A DNA stretch of 20,118 nucleotides from Clostridia bacterium (GCA_024699005.1 JAILQN010000223.1:1-20118); one strand, 5' to 3'; shown: positions 5,705 through 13,761, numbered from the stretch's first letter. Numbers and translations: made by a program. Notes: a model not told the origin generated them from the letters alone.

Positions 5705-8700
5705 ATGAAAAAGTGTCTTTCTGTATTGTTGGTTTTTACTTTGTTTATCAACTTTTTTTTCGTAGGTTTTAAGGCTGAGGCATCAAATGACGACTTTGAT
5801 GAAAATACTTATATCGCAGATTTGTTAACAAGAAGAATTCAATCAAATGTTCCTGAACTTCAAGAAGAGATGTTTGAGATGTATTATAACCTTGTGAATG
5901 AGAAAAAGTCTTATGCAAGATTTTTTGTCGAAGGCTGTGAGGAGTCTGAAAGTTTGATGCTTTCCATGAAATCGTGGGAGGTATATACTTTTCATATAAA
6001 TTCAACGCTTGATTCCTGTGTTGAAAGGCGAAATTATTATGTAAAGCTTATTCTGTCATTACTTGGTTCCTCAATGATGCAGGATAGTTCCGTAAAAGAA
6101 TCATTAGAAAAAACAAATGTATATTGTGGTGAAATAGTCAGTGCGATTTCTGATTATGTTGATATCAGTGGTGCTTTTGATGTAGCGATCTTGGATGATT
6201 TGTCAGCGCTTTCAAAGGAGCAGGTTTACTCACTGTCTGAACAATTATCAAAAAACAGTTATTTGTCAAAGCTGGGTGATGCTGCGGGCATAGCAAGTCT
6301 TATTTCATCAGGAATCGGAACAATTGCGGAAGCGGTAGAACTGTTAGTTTTATTGAATAATGCTATAGGAATAAACGATTCGATAGCCCGAAATCTCAGA
6401 AGAATGCAATTATATACAAAAGATGTTGATTATTCCGACGCACTTGAAATGGTAGCGGATTGTTTTGATAATTCAGAAGAAAATTTAAGAAATATGATGC
6501 AGACTGTCGTCGAATCGGAATTAATTGTCGCCACAAAAACGGCGTCTTATTTCGCATTGAAAGGACTGACGGAAGCAGTTAAGGTGGCTGCTCCTTGGGC
6601 AGCGGCAGTATTCACGGCAATACAAGTTGGAAGAGATGTTGGAAAAATACTTTGTGATGAGCTTTTTGGAACCAGTGAATCAATAAAAGTTTTTTATAAT
6701 TTAAAACAGGTTGTGACCTTGGAGAAAAACATAAACGATCTTGTGATACAGAATGAATATGATTATTATAACAATTTGATTCCGGCGGATGATTTTGTGT
6801 CCGCAATTGATTTACTGTTCAGTCTACATTTATTGGCCATTGATTGCGCCAAAGACGGCATAGAAAAGCTATATAAAGCCGGTGCTCTCCATTTTGGAGG
6901 TGTGACGGAAATGATGGATGTTTTAGATGTCATTGAATGTAGCCGTCCGTTGACAGAAAAATACTATAAATCTATTCATAGGCTCTGGACTATCGCAGCA
7001 TACTATGATTATCCGGATATTCCGATACTTGTTGATAATGAAGAAAAAGAAACAAAGAAAATCGTCAATCTATTTTGGATGTATTTAAAACCGAGATCTG
7101 GTATTGATATGTTTGTCGATGACACTTTGGAAATAACCAAGGAAGATATTCAATTTACCCCATTTGATACGACAGAACAAGAATATGTGATTACTTCGTC
7201 AAATGACGCTATAATCTCCGTTAAAGGACATATTCTAAAAGCTGTTGCACCGGGGAAAGTTACCATACGAATATCATCAAAGTCTAATCCCGATATTTTT
7301 GATGAAAAAACATTGATTATATGCAATAAAATTGATTATGAGAAAAGCGATGTGTTAGATATTGCCTTTGTTATTGATACAACATCCTCCATGCGTGATG
7401 ATATTTATTCTGTACAGGTTAAAATGAATGATTATCTATCTTATTTCGAATCGCAAAATATAAAATACCGTATCGCGGTGATTGATTACAGAGATTTCAG
7501 TTCAAGAACCGGCGATTCAAGGGATTACCCATATCGAATTCAGCTTGATTTTACAAATAATCACGATGATATAGTTGCTTGTATAAACAGACTTTCGAAT
7601 CTCGGTAATGGTGGTGATAATGAAGAAACGCTTAATTCTGCACTAATCGATGGACTTAGAGAATTGTCTTGGGGGAAAAAAAGTGGAAAAACTGCTATTG
7701 TTATGGGAGATGCTCCAGCGCTTAATCCTGAACCAATTACAGGATATACAACGAAAGATGTTGTTACCGCTTTAAATGGAATCAGCGTTCGTTCTGGATA
7801 TACTCCAAAAAACATGTCAAAAAAAATAGTAGGCACAATTACAGATAAAACCGTTTTGTCAACAGGTATTTATGATTCACTAAAACTGAAAGAAGGAACA
7901 GGTGAATCAGATGAGACCAGTTCAGATACAGCTGAACTCGTAAAACCTATTATTCCAGGAGAAAAGATTTTTCTATATGCAGTGGCAACATCATCCATTG
8001 CTTATGAGGATTTCTCAACTCTTGCGAAGCAAGTTGAAGGAGTAGCCTATGAGTCTTTCGAAAGTATTACCGCAGGGGATGTCATCGAAGAAGTTATTCA
8101 TACGGCACCGATGCTTGCTTTTCATGAACATATCAACACCGAAATAGATATAGCATTTAGTTGTTCTCAACAGATGCAAAAAATTGAAGTTTGCCAAATC
8201 TGTTCGAAGACATCGGTTTCTGAAGATTCCGAAACGGGTCCCCATAGTCTTGATTTCATTCCTGCTGTACCTGCCAATGTTGATGAGGAAGGCAATATTG
8301 AATACTATAAATGTAAAGAATGTGGAAAACTCTTTAAGGATTCTGCTACTGAAATTGAAATTCAAATAACAGATACTGTTTTGCCAAAGCTCACCACTCA
8401 TATCTGGGATGAGGGCAAGATCACAAAAGGAGCCACATCTGAAGAAGAGGGCGTAATGACTTTTACTTGCACCGTTTGCGGTGAAACAAAGACAGAGCCA
8501 ATCCCTCGATTGGACAATCCCATTCTCAATGAAATCAAGACAGGTACATTAGTTACATTCGGTTCTTACCCACAGAGTCTAGTAACCGATTCTTCTTTGC
8601 TCGCTTCGCTCAATTCGCAATCATTAGAATGGAATTATTATGAAGATGATGCTCATGGTGAGCAGGAAAACTATATGGAGTATGCCGATATAACTCTTTC

Positions 8701-9694
8701 CGGCAATCACTACAGAGCAGTCAGATTCAGTCACTACAGATATGGTGTTTCAAAAGACCACGATAACGCTGATGAATTTATTTATCAGGACGACAACGGC
8801 TATAATCCGGGACAGGTTTATTGGTTTAAATATGAGCCGTTAGTCTGGCGTGTGCTGGATGCTGATTCCGGACTTATGATGACCGAGAAAATAATTGACA
8901 GTCAGCCGTTTAATAATATCTGTTATACAAATGAAAACGAAGAAGAGCGCCATTTGTACAGCGATAAAGAGTATAAACACTATGCAAACAACTGGGCTTA
9001 TTCATCCCTTCGGAAATGGATGAATGAAGATTTCTATAAGACGGCTTTTGATGTTGAAAATGCCTGTATCAGAGATGCTTCTTTGACCACTGCTGCAATC
9101 GAAGATTCGAAATATGATGTGGGATCGACAACAGATAAGCTATTTTTGCTGACAAAAGATGATGTTATAAATGAAGCGTACGGTTTCAGTCACAATGATA
9201 CCGGCGGTCCTGAATCCAATCGTATTGCTCGCGGAACCGATTACGCCAAATGTCAGGGATTATTTGTTACAAGTGAATCGGCTGCTTATGACAAATTTGC
9301 TTCAAGCTGGTTTTTGCGCAATCCGTATCCGTTCTATGACGATAGCGATATCAGTTCCGTAGAAATCAGCGGAAATATTTGGTTATCAGGCGCTGACACA
9401 TCATCAGTTGGTATTCGTCCGGCTTTGTATGTCGATCTTAAATCAGCGATATCGAAATCTTTGATCGAGATAACTGACACCCTAATGTTGAATCTTGGTG
9501 ATGTCAACGGTGATGGTCAGATTTTAGCAGGTGATGCTCGGCTTGCTCTGCGCTATTCTGCAAAGATAGAGGAATTGAGTGCTGCTCAGATTCTTGCTGC
9601 GGATGTGGATGAGAACGGTCAGGTGCTTGCCGATGATGCAAGGCAGATACTTAGATATTCGGCTAAACTTCAGCACGCGTTTGATAAAGCTTGA
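5705..9694 (+). CDS. Large secreted VWA, DUF6273-like and dockerin protein
   Basis: A 1329-residue exported protein. A signal peptide covers residues 1-26 (cleavage likely after AEA). Residues about 30-470 are a helical region I do not recognise, with one hydrophobic stretch near 300. About 475-545 looks like a bacterial Ig-like domain. A von Willebrand A domain follows (about 550-795), with the MIDAS-type DTTSSM at Asp558. Three Cys-x-x-Cys pairs (830/833, 870/873, 922/925) sit in repeats typical of clostridial surface proteins. A DUF6273-like domain (about 945-1255, FGSYPQ to WLSGADTSSVGIRPALYVD) comes next. The C-terminus is a type I dockerin (1264-1329) with two Ca-binding loops starting at Asp1266 and Asp1300. 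The dockerin predicts binding to a cohesin on a scaffoldin or the cell surface; no cohesin is in the window. AAGGAGA precedes the ATG. The AT-rich composition contrasts with both flanks. Function is unknown; adhesion or complex assembly is inferred. Confidence 0.9.
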   Translation: MKKCLSVLLVFTLFINFFFVGFKAEASNDDFDENTYIADLLTRRIQSNVPELQEEMFEMYYNLVNEKKSYARFFVEGCEESESLMLSMKSWEVYTFHINSTLDSCVERRNYYVKLILSLLGSSMMQDSSVKESLEKTNVYCGEIVSAISDYVDISGAFDVAILDDLSALSKEQVYSLSEQLSKNSYLSKLGDAAGIASLISSGIGTIAEAVELLVLLNNAIGINDSIARNLRRMQLYTKDVDYSDALEMVADCFDNSEENLRNMMQTVVESELIVATKTASYFALKGLTEAVKVAAPWAAAVFTAIQVGRDVGKILCDELFGTSESIKVFYNLKQVVTLEKNINDLVIQNEYDYYNNLIPADDFVSAIDLLFSLHLLAIDCAKDGIEKLYKAGALHFGGVTEMMDVLDVIECSRPLTEKYYKSIHRLWTIAAYYDYPDIPILVDNEEKETKKIVNLFWMYLKPRSGIDMFVDDTLEITKEDIQFTPFDTTEQEYVITSSNDAIISVKGHILKAVAPGKVTIRISSKSNPDIFDEKTLIICNKIDYEKSDVLDIAFVIDTTSSMRDDIYSVQVKMNDYLSYFESQNIKYRIAVIDYRDFSSRTGDSRDYPYRIQLDFTNNHDDIVACINRLSNLGNGGDNEETLNSALIDGLRELSWGKKSGKTAIVMGDAPALNPEPITGYTTKDVVTALNGISVRSGYTPKNMSKKIVGTITDKTVLSTGIYDSLKLKEGTGESDETSSDTAELVKPIIPGEKIFLYAVATSSIAYEDFSTLAKQVEGVAYESFESITAGDVIEEVIHTAPMLAFHEHINTEIDIAFSCSQQMQKIEVCQICSKTSVSEDSETGPHSLDFIPAVPANVDEEGNIEYYKCKECGKLFKDSATEIEIQITDTVLPKLTTHIWDEGKITKGATSEEEGVMTFTCTVCGETKTEPIPRLDNPILNEIKTGTLVTFGSYPQSLVTDSSLLASLNSQSLEWNYYEDDAHGEQENYMEYADITLSGNHYRAVRFSHYRYGVSKDHDNADEFIYQDDNGYNPGQVYWFKYEPLVWRVLDADSGLMMTEKIIDSQPFNNICYTNENEEERHLYSDKEYKHYANNWAYSSLRKWMNEDFYKTAFDVENACIRDASLTTAAIEDSKYDVGSTTDKLFLLTKDDVINEAYGFSHNDTGGPESNRIARGTDYAKCQGLFVTSESAAYDKFASSWFLRNPYPFYDDSDISSVEISGNIWLSGADTSSVGIRPALYVDLKSAISKSLIEITDTLMLNLGDVNGDGQILAGDARLALRYSAKIEELSAAQILAADVDENGQVLADDARQILRYSAKLQHAFDKA

Positions 9695-9704
9695 ATAACC
9701 GATT

Positions 9705-9902
9705 TTAATAAGTAAGATAGGATAAAAACAACGCGTCGGAGAAATCTTCACGATCTCTCCGGCGCGCTTTCTGTCTGTTGTAAGCTTTGGGATTTGCGGG
9801 TTTGCGGGTGACCGGGCTTATCGCCCAGGTCTTTCTTTTTTTAAGGTCAAGCTCTCTCTTCTTTTTCTTGGAGAGCTTTTCATAGGGGATGAATTTATCC
9901 AT
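9705..9902 (-). CDS. Small conserved-looking basic protein
   Basis: A 65-residue, very basic cytosolic protein with no membrane segment: MDKFIPYEKLSKKKKREL, then SPVTRKPANPKAYNRQKARR and an acidic RDREDFSD. The pattern resembles short Lys/Arg-rich conserved hypothetical proteins of Firmicutes, but I cannot name a function. AAGGAGG lies 6 nt before the ATG, so it is well translated. It starts 20 nt after the HigA-type gene and may be cotranscribed with the toxin-antitoxin cluster. Its 3' part is the right repeat copy. The last residues (LSYLTY) differ from the end of the left fragment, so the original C-terminus may have been lost. Confidence 0.75.
   Translation of the reverse strand: MDKFIPYEKLSKKKKRELDLKKRKTWAISPVTRKPANPKAYNRQKARRRDREDFSDALFLSYLTY
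9722..9842. repeat. Right copy of the 121-bp direct repeat
   Basis: Same orientation as 4951-5071 and 115 of 121 positions identical. It starts 27 nt after the stop of the large secreted protein and corresponds to the 3' two-thirds of the small gene on the minus strand. Confidence 0.95.
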
Positions 9903-9922
9903 GATGTTCCTCCTTGTTTGTG

Positions 9923-10222
9923 TTAAACTGCTTCACGGCAGGTGTGTATCTGTTCGATTTCGTCCGCCAAGCTTGTTTTCAGCTCCCGTATATCTATGTC
10001 ATTCTGCATATCAAGGAAAAATCTGTCGGACACACCGAAGTATTTTGCAAGCCGCAGAGATGTATCGGCAGTAATTTTTCTCCTGTCATGCAAGATATCC
10101 TGAATCCTTGACACGGGAACATGAATATCCTGAGCCAGACGATATGCGGAAAGATTCATCGGAATCATAAACTCCTCAAGAAGTATTTCACTCATTTTGG
10201 GAGTCGGAATTATATCAGCCAT
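9923..10222 (-). CDS. HigA-family HTH antitoxin
   Basis: A 99-residue protein of the HigA/VapI branch of XRE helix-turn-helix antitoxins. It begins with the family pattern PTPKMSEILLEEFMIPMNLS, followed by a five-helix DNA-binding region (about 24-68, AYRLAQDIHVPVSRIQDIL then TSLRLAKYFGVSDRFFLDMQ). It should bind and neutralise a RelE-fold toxin and repress its own operon. It starts 14 nt after the RelE-type gene, the toxin-first order typical of higBA. There is no strong ribosome binding site, so it may depend on coupling. Which toxin it pairs with is uncertain because an AbrB-type antitoxin gene is also present. Confidence 0.9.
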   Translation of the reverse strand: MADIIPTPKMSEILLEEFMIPMNLSAYRLAQDIHVPVSRIQDILHDRRKITADTSLRLAKYFGVSDRFFLDMQNDIDIRELKTSLADEIEQIHTCREAV

Positions 10223-10236
10223 ACAAAAGTGGTTTT

Positions 10237-10500
10237 TCAGTATTGTTTGAGTATATCGTGATGTCCGATATCGATCAGTGCAACAAGGTCTTCACCTTCA
10301 TAGAACCAGACGACACGGATATCCATATTGACGCTGAATTCAAACAGATCGTTCGTTCCCTGTATGTGTTTCGTTCTCAGGGACGGATGGAGAGGATTAT
10401 CGGCAAAAAGAGCAAGTTTTGATTTGAATTGCTTCTTTTCGTTCGATGAAAGATTTTTATAGTGTTTTTTAAATCTTTCCGTAAACGTGATCTGAAGCAT
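10237..10500 (-). CDS. RelE/ParE-superfamily toxin
   Basis: An 87-residue protein with the RelE-fold pattern: ITFTERFKKHYKNL at the N-terminus, two helices, LRTKHIQGTNDLFEFSV, then DIRVVWFYEGEDLVALIDIG and the terminal HHDILKQY. Members of this group usually cleave mRNA on the ribosome and stop growth when not neutralised. The start is the ATG at 10500, whose A is also the last base of the upstream TGA (TGATG); an in-frame TTG at 10503 directly precedes it. Tight coupling to the AbrB-type gene and the HigA-type gene 14 nt downstream put it between two antitoxin-like genes. Confidence 0.87.
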   Translation of the reverse strand: MLQITFTERFKKHYKNLSSNEKKQFKSKLALFADNPLHPSLRTKHIQGTNDLFEFSVNMDIRVVWFYEGEDLVALIDIGHHDILKQY

Positions 10501-10760
10501 CAATCGGCCTCCAGCGCGTCAATCAGTGAGGTTACGTCAGAATAAACCGGCTGTGTTCCGTTGCTTAAGTTTCTCCTGAGTTCGGCGATCTCATCCTGCA
10601 GCCCCTCAACGTATCGTTTCGGATATACGGCAACCGGACACAGGCAGATGACGCCGTCCTGCTCATACACCTCAAGCTGATCGCCCTCATTCAGCCCGAG
10701 AGACGTCACTATACTTTTGGGAATAGTGATCTGTGATTTTGTTCGTAGTTCAGCTAACAT
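10500..10760 (-). CDS. AbrB/MazE/SpoVT-family antitoxin
   Basis: An 86-residue protein with an N-terminal swapped-hairpin AbrB DNA-binding domain: LRTKSQITIPKSIVTSLGL followed by EGDQLEVYEQDGVICLCP (residues about 4-45). The C-terminal half (EGLQDEIAELRRNL to SLIDALEAD) is acidic and helical, as expected for a segment that wraps a toxin. GGAGG lies upstream of the ATG. It is the first gene of the cluster and overlaps the toxin start by one base, so it is expected to be made before the toxin. It probably represses the promoter at 10803-10831. Confidence 0.9.
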   Translation of the reverse strand: MLAELRTKSQITIPKSIVTSLGLNEGDQLEVYEQDGVICLCPVAVYPKRYVEGLQDEIAELRRNLSNGTQPVYSDVTSLIDALEAD

Positions 10761-10783
10761 GATAATTCCTCCAAAAGTAAGAT

Positions 10784-10799
10784 TTTCTGACTTTCTGAC
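10784..10799. promoter_or_regulatory. Tandem 8-mer at the antitoxin operon start site
   Basis: TTTCTGAC is repeated perfectly twice in tandem, centred on the predicted transcription start. It is a good candidate for the autoregulatory operator of the AbrB-type or HigA-type protein. Confidence 0.45.
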
Positions 10800-10802
10800 A
10801 AT

Positions 10803-10831
10803 AGTATATGCCGGTTTATATTATTTGTCAA
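10803..10831 (-). promoter_or_regulatory. Promoter of the toxin-antitoxin cluster
   Basis: TTGACA (10831-10826), 17 nt, then TATACT (10808-10803) on the minus strand, about 36 nt before the predicted leader reaches the AbrB-type ATG. It starts only 23 bp after the stop of the GH36-type gene. Confidence 0.75.
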
Positions 10832-10854
10832 GGAGATAATTATTCAGACGTGGC

Positions 10855-12585
10855 TTACTGTAGTCTGATATTCGCATATCCCCCCACCGGGATATCCAGC
10901 GCAACGGCGGGGGAGTCCGTGTTTATCCGCCGGATCTCATCTTGCATACAGTCGTAAACGGTGATAACAAGCGAAGCGCAGGTATCGTTTATCAGGGCGA
11001 CGGATTCTCCGCCGGTCGCGTTCCAGACGTCCGTATCGGACCCGTCGGCGCGGACCGCAGATTCGGAGTAAAGCACCGTGATCCTGCGGTTAAGCGCGGG
11101 ATCCTCCGCGGAAAGAACGGAGTAACAGGTTTCGGGATGACGGACCAAGATCGGGGCCTGCGTCAGTATCCGGTAATTCTTCCGGTAATAATCAAGATAG
11201 CTTTCCAGCACCCGGAGCTGGAAGTCCGGGATCTGCGTCAGTCTGACGGAGATCTGCAGCACGGAGAACATGATGTTGAGCAGCTGAAGCGCGCAGTTCT
11301 CCGCGGTTTCCGTCGGGCTCCACAGCAGCATATCCGAGTGGACGGCGACGTCCTTCGTCATCATGCGCAGGTCGGCGACGCCGATCCTGTTGGTCACCGG
11401 GTCGAAGGCGCAGTCGCCGACGCGCAGCATATTCGCGTATTTCAGCACGACCGGCCCCACGTAGTTCTGACGGAATTCCAGCAGAAAATCCGGCTTTATC
11501 GCGGTCGCGCCGCGTATTATACCGTCAAGGAGCTTTTCGACGGCCTGCGTCACAGTCTCGCAGTCCATGCCCGGTTTATACCCGGGAATATCTTTGTTTT
11601 TCGCGAAAGTATCTATAAAGTCGAGCTTGAGCCCGTCTATGCCGTACTCTTTTATATACCGCATATAAGTGCCCGATATATATTCCCTGACCTCGGGATA
11701 CCGTATATCGAGCGTTCCGGCGTTTATCAGCCAGGCTGTCTCAAACAGGAGTTTGTCTTTGAACCGGGCGTAAGCTTCCGTGTCGAAACCGGCGAAAGGT
11801 ACGGCGAACCACAGAACGAGTTTCTGCCCGAAGGAGTGGACGTCGTCGACGAATCCTTTGAAATCGGGGAACTTGTCCGGCGCCGGGAGCCAGTCTCCGC
11901 TTTTGCGGTAATCGCCGGTCCCTTCCCCGGCGATCTGCCAGCCGTCGTCCAGGATGACCGTTTTAAAACCTATACCGGCGGCAATCTTCAGTTCTTTTGT
12001 GAGTTCGCCCTGTTCCGGCGTCTGGTGGAAATTGTACCAGGTGGAATACAGGGGAGCGAACGCGTCGTCAGGCAGGGGAGCCGCTTTACCGACCGATCCG
12101 TTCCACCAGTCCCATACCGCCGCGAGCGCTCCGGGAAGCGGAAGTCTTCTTCCGTCGATCCGCAGTTCCGTCGAATAATCTTCGGGAACGTCAAAAAGCT
12201 CTACGAAGAACGCGACCTCGTCGTTCTGTCTGAAATCGTCGACGCAGTAGCCGAGGACGCCGGTTATCGCGGCGTCTGATATGGCGACGGTCCTGTGCGC
12301 GGTCCCGTCTGGTCTGAAGGTCGCGATGACCGGGGCGCCTCTGTGCAGGCAGGAATCGGCGCGTACCTCGTGAAAGCGCTGGGGCAGCCCCCGCCATCTG
12401 CCGGCGAGGGGATTCCACGAACCGATATGGTCCGTCATCGGCTCCCGCCACTCGATCCGGACCGAGTCGGATTTGCCGGATATGACGATTTTGTATATCT
12501 CCGTGCCGTTTTCGTCGGATAAAAGCGTTATGCCGGTATGGCAGGAAAAGTCGGCGCCTGAGCCGTCTGTGACGTAATAATTCAT
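10855..12585 (-). CDS. GH36-type alpha-galactosidase-like glycosidase
   Basis: A 576-residue enzyme of the GH36/melibiase superfamily, predicted to remove terminal alpha-galactose or a related sugar. After an N-terminal beta domain, the (beta/alpha)8 barrel shows STWYNFH, VILDDGWQ, KFPDFKGF, the nucleophile region GLKLDFIDTF (nucleophile Asp322 from this start) and RVGDCAFD with the likely acid/base Asp391. A C-terminal beta domain ends the chain. It is shorter than the about 700-residue bacterial Aga enzymes, so substrate specificity is open. No signal peptide, so intracellular. The ATG at 12585 is preferred; an in-frame TTG at 12597 lies closer to the acylphosphatase stop. It is the last gene of a three-gene operon. 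Confidence 0.88.
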   Translation of the reverse strand: MNYYVTDGSGADFSCHTGITLLSDENGTEIYKIVISGKSDSVRIEWREPMTDHIGSWNPLAGRWRGLPQRFHEVRADSCLHRGAPVIATFRPDGTAHRTVAISDAAITGVLGYCVDDFRQNDEVAFFVELFDVPEDYSTELRIDGRRLPLPGALAAVWDWWNGSVGKAAPLPDDAFAPLYSTWYNFHQTPEQGELTKELKIAAGIGFKTVILDDGWQIAGEGTGDYRKSGDWLPAPDKFPDFKGFVDDVHSFGQKLVLWFAVPFAGFDTEAYARFKDKLLFETAWLINAGTLDIRYPEVREYISGTYMRYIKEYGIDGLKLDFIDTFAKNKDIPGYKPGMDCETVTQAVEKLLDGIIRGATAIKPDFLLEFRQNYVGPVVLKYANMLRVGDCAFDPVTNRIGVADLRMMTKDVAVHSDMLLWSPTETAENCALQLLNIMFSVLQISVRLTQIPDFQLRVLESYLDYYRKNYRILTQAPILVRHPETCYSVLSAEDPALNRRITVLYSESAVRADGSDTDVWNATGGESVALINDTCASLVITVYDCMQDEIRRINTDSPAVALDIPVGGYANIRLQ

Positions 12586-12600
12586 GTTCTGTTCCAAAGT

Positions 12601-12867
12601 CTATTCCGTTCTGAAATCCCGTTCCTCCGGGTCGACGGGTATGGTTTTCACTCTCATGTTTTCGATCATGACGTAAGTCCCTCTTCCGATCGATATGATC
12701 ACGCTGTCGATCTGCTCTTCCGTTCCCTGTATCTCCATGGTGACGGAATCGTCCCATTCGTTGCGGCACCAGCCCGTGCATCCGTATGCGTTCGCAGCGT
12801 GAAGCGCTCTCCAGCGGAAACCGACGCCCTGCACGGAGCCGTAAAACACTATTCGTTTTCTGATCAT
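12601..12867 (-). CDS. acyP: Acylphosphatase
   Basis: An 88-residue acylphosphatase, hydrolysing carboxyl-phosphate bonds in small cytosolic metabolites. The signature GSVQGVGFRWR contains the phosphate-binding Arg18, and GWCRNEWD contains the catalytic Asn36. Length is standard. The ATG overlaps the stop of the upstream YjbR-type gene as ATGA, so the two are translationally coupled. The GH36-type gene follows within about 15 nt. Confidence 0.93.
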   Translation of the reverse strand: MIRKRIVFYGSVQGVGFRWRALHAANAYGCTGWCRNEWDDSVTMEIQGTEEQIDSVIISIGRGTYVMIENMRVKTIPVDPEERDFRTE

Positions 12868-13622
12868 CTGTTCAGGTCTCTGCTCAAGTTTTCCGGGATG
12901 CCACGGGGACCGCGGACCGCGAAAATGCCGTATTCCCTGCCGAGGGTTTCAAAGGTGAAATCGTCCGGTGAATAACGCTTTTCCAGCCGGATATTCATCA
13001 GGCTTAATACACGCAGGCGTCCGTCGCTGAACGGTTCGCAGGGAATATCTGTTTCGGTTACCGCGCACTTGTACAGTATCGCGGATACCGGCGCGGCGAC
13101 GTACATATAGACCGTGTCGCCGGTCTTTATCCCCGCGCCCTGCTTCCAGTGAATCTCGGTCTCCCGGTCGAAAGCGCTCTGAATATCGTAATACTTCGGA
13201 TTGGACGGGACGATCCATTCCTTCGGCGGACGGAGTTTTTTCTTCTTTTCTTTCGGCGCGGTGGTAAGATAACTCTCGTCTATTAGCCATGTGATATCTT
13301 CAAAAGGCACCGACCCGTCCAGCAGGACCGATACCCAGCTTCTTTTGTTCATGTGATATGCCCGGCAATAGCCCGGCTGCCGGGCGAGGAAGTCGGCGAA
13401 CATCGGGTCGGAGAGTTTGACGTTCAGCACGTCGACTAGATCGTCGCCCTCAAGCCCCAGTCTGCTGCGCCGGACGTCCATGATGATGCCGAACCATTTT
13501 CTGTTGTCCGCGTGGCGGAAAACCGCGCAGTCGGGATATCTCGCCCAGAGAAACTCCGGCTTGGCTGAGTATTTTTCTTTTACGTATGAATAGATCTGTT
13601 CTCTCATGGTTACTGCGGTCAT
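12864..13622 (-). CDS. MmcQ/YjbR-like domain fused to an EVE/PUA-like domain
   Basis: A 252-residue protein. Residues about 6-115 match the MmcQ/YjbR (CyaY-like fold) family: REQIYSYVKEKY, PDCAVFRHADNRKWFG, LVDVLNVKL, GYCRAYHMNKRSWVSVLLDG. After a Lys-rich linker (PKEKKKKLRPP), residues about 135-245 resemble an EVE/PUA-type domain: EWIVPSNPKYYD, HWKQGAGIKTGDTVYMYV, ILYKCAVTETDI. YjbR proteins are often called DNA-binding, but the role is not well established. EVE domains recognise modified bases. The frame is open further upstream, but the ATG at 13622 has AGAGG about 10 nt before it and lies downstream of a good promoter; ATG 13607 is an alternative. It is the first gene of the operon. Confidence 0.82.
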   Translation of the reverse strand: MTAVTMREQIYSYVKEKYSAKPEFLWARYPDCAVFRHADNRKWFGIIMDVRRSRLGLEGDDLVDVLNVKLSDPMFADFLARQPGYCRAYHMNKRSWVSVLLDGSVPFEDITWLIDESYLTTAPKEKKKKLRPPKEWIVPSNPKYYDIQSAFDRETEIHWKQGAGIKTGDTVYMYVAAPVSAILYKCAVTETDIPCEPFSDGRLRVLSLMNIRLEKRYSPDDFTFETLGREYGIFAVRGPRGIPENLSRDLNR

Positions 13623-13641
13623 AAAGTTGCACCTCTGCAGT

Positions 13642-13670
13642 ATTATACTCCGAAAAAATGCTGTTTTCAA
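13642..13670 (-). promoter_or_regulatory. Promoter of the YjbR-acyP-GH36 operon
   Basis: TTGAAA (13670-13665), 17 nt, then a perfect TATAAT (13647-13642) on the minus strand, 19 nt before the preferred ATG, so the leader is very short. Confidence 0.75.
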
Positions 13671-13696
13671 CAGTAGTTCATTATTTATTAAAAAAA

Positions 13697-13725
13697 TTGA
13701 CATTTTTATTCATATATGTTATTCT
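13697..13725 (+). promoter_or_regulatory. Promoter of the small secreted protein
   Basis: TTGACA (13697-13702), 17 nt, then TATTCT (13720-13725), 36 nt before the ATG at 13762. It is divergent from the YjbR promoter, with 26 bp between the two -35 boxes. Confidence 0.7.
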
Positions 13726-13761
13726 GTGAACGCAAACAATAACAAAGGAGATATAAATCTT

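Noticed and set aside
4951..9842. Insertion sequence or composite transposon
   Set aside because: The borders are direct and not inverted repeats, and no transposase or integrase is encoded between them.
10942..12279. A 445-codon plus-strand frame opposite the GH36-type gene
   Set aside because: No start signal, and the minus strand carries clear GH36 motifs across the same bases. Long antisense frames are common in GC-rich coding DNA. The same applies to 717-1346, 1948-2715, 14914-15789, 15656-16630 and 17265-17906.
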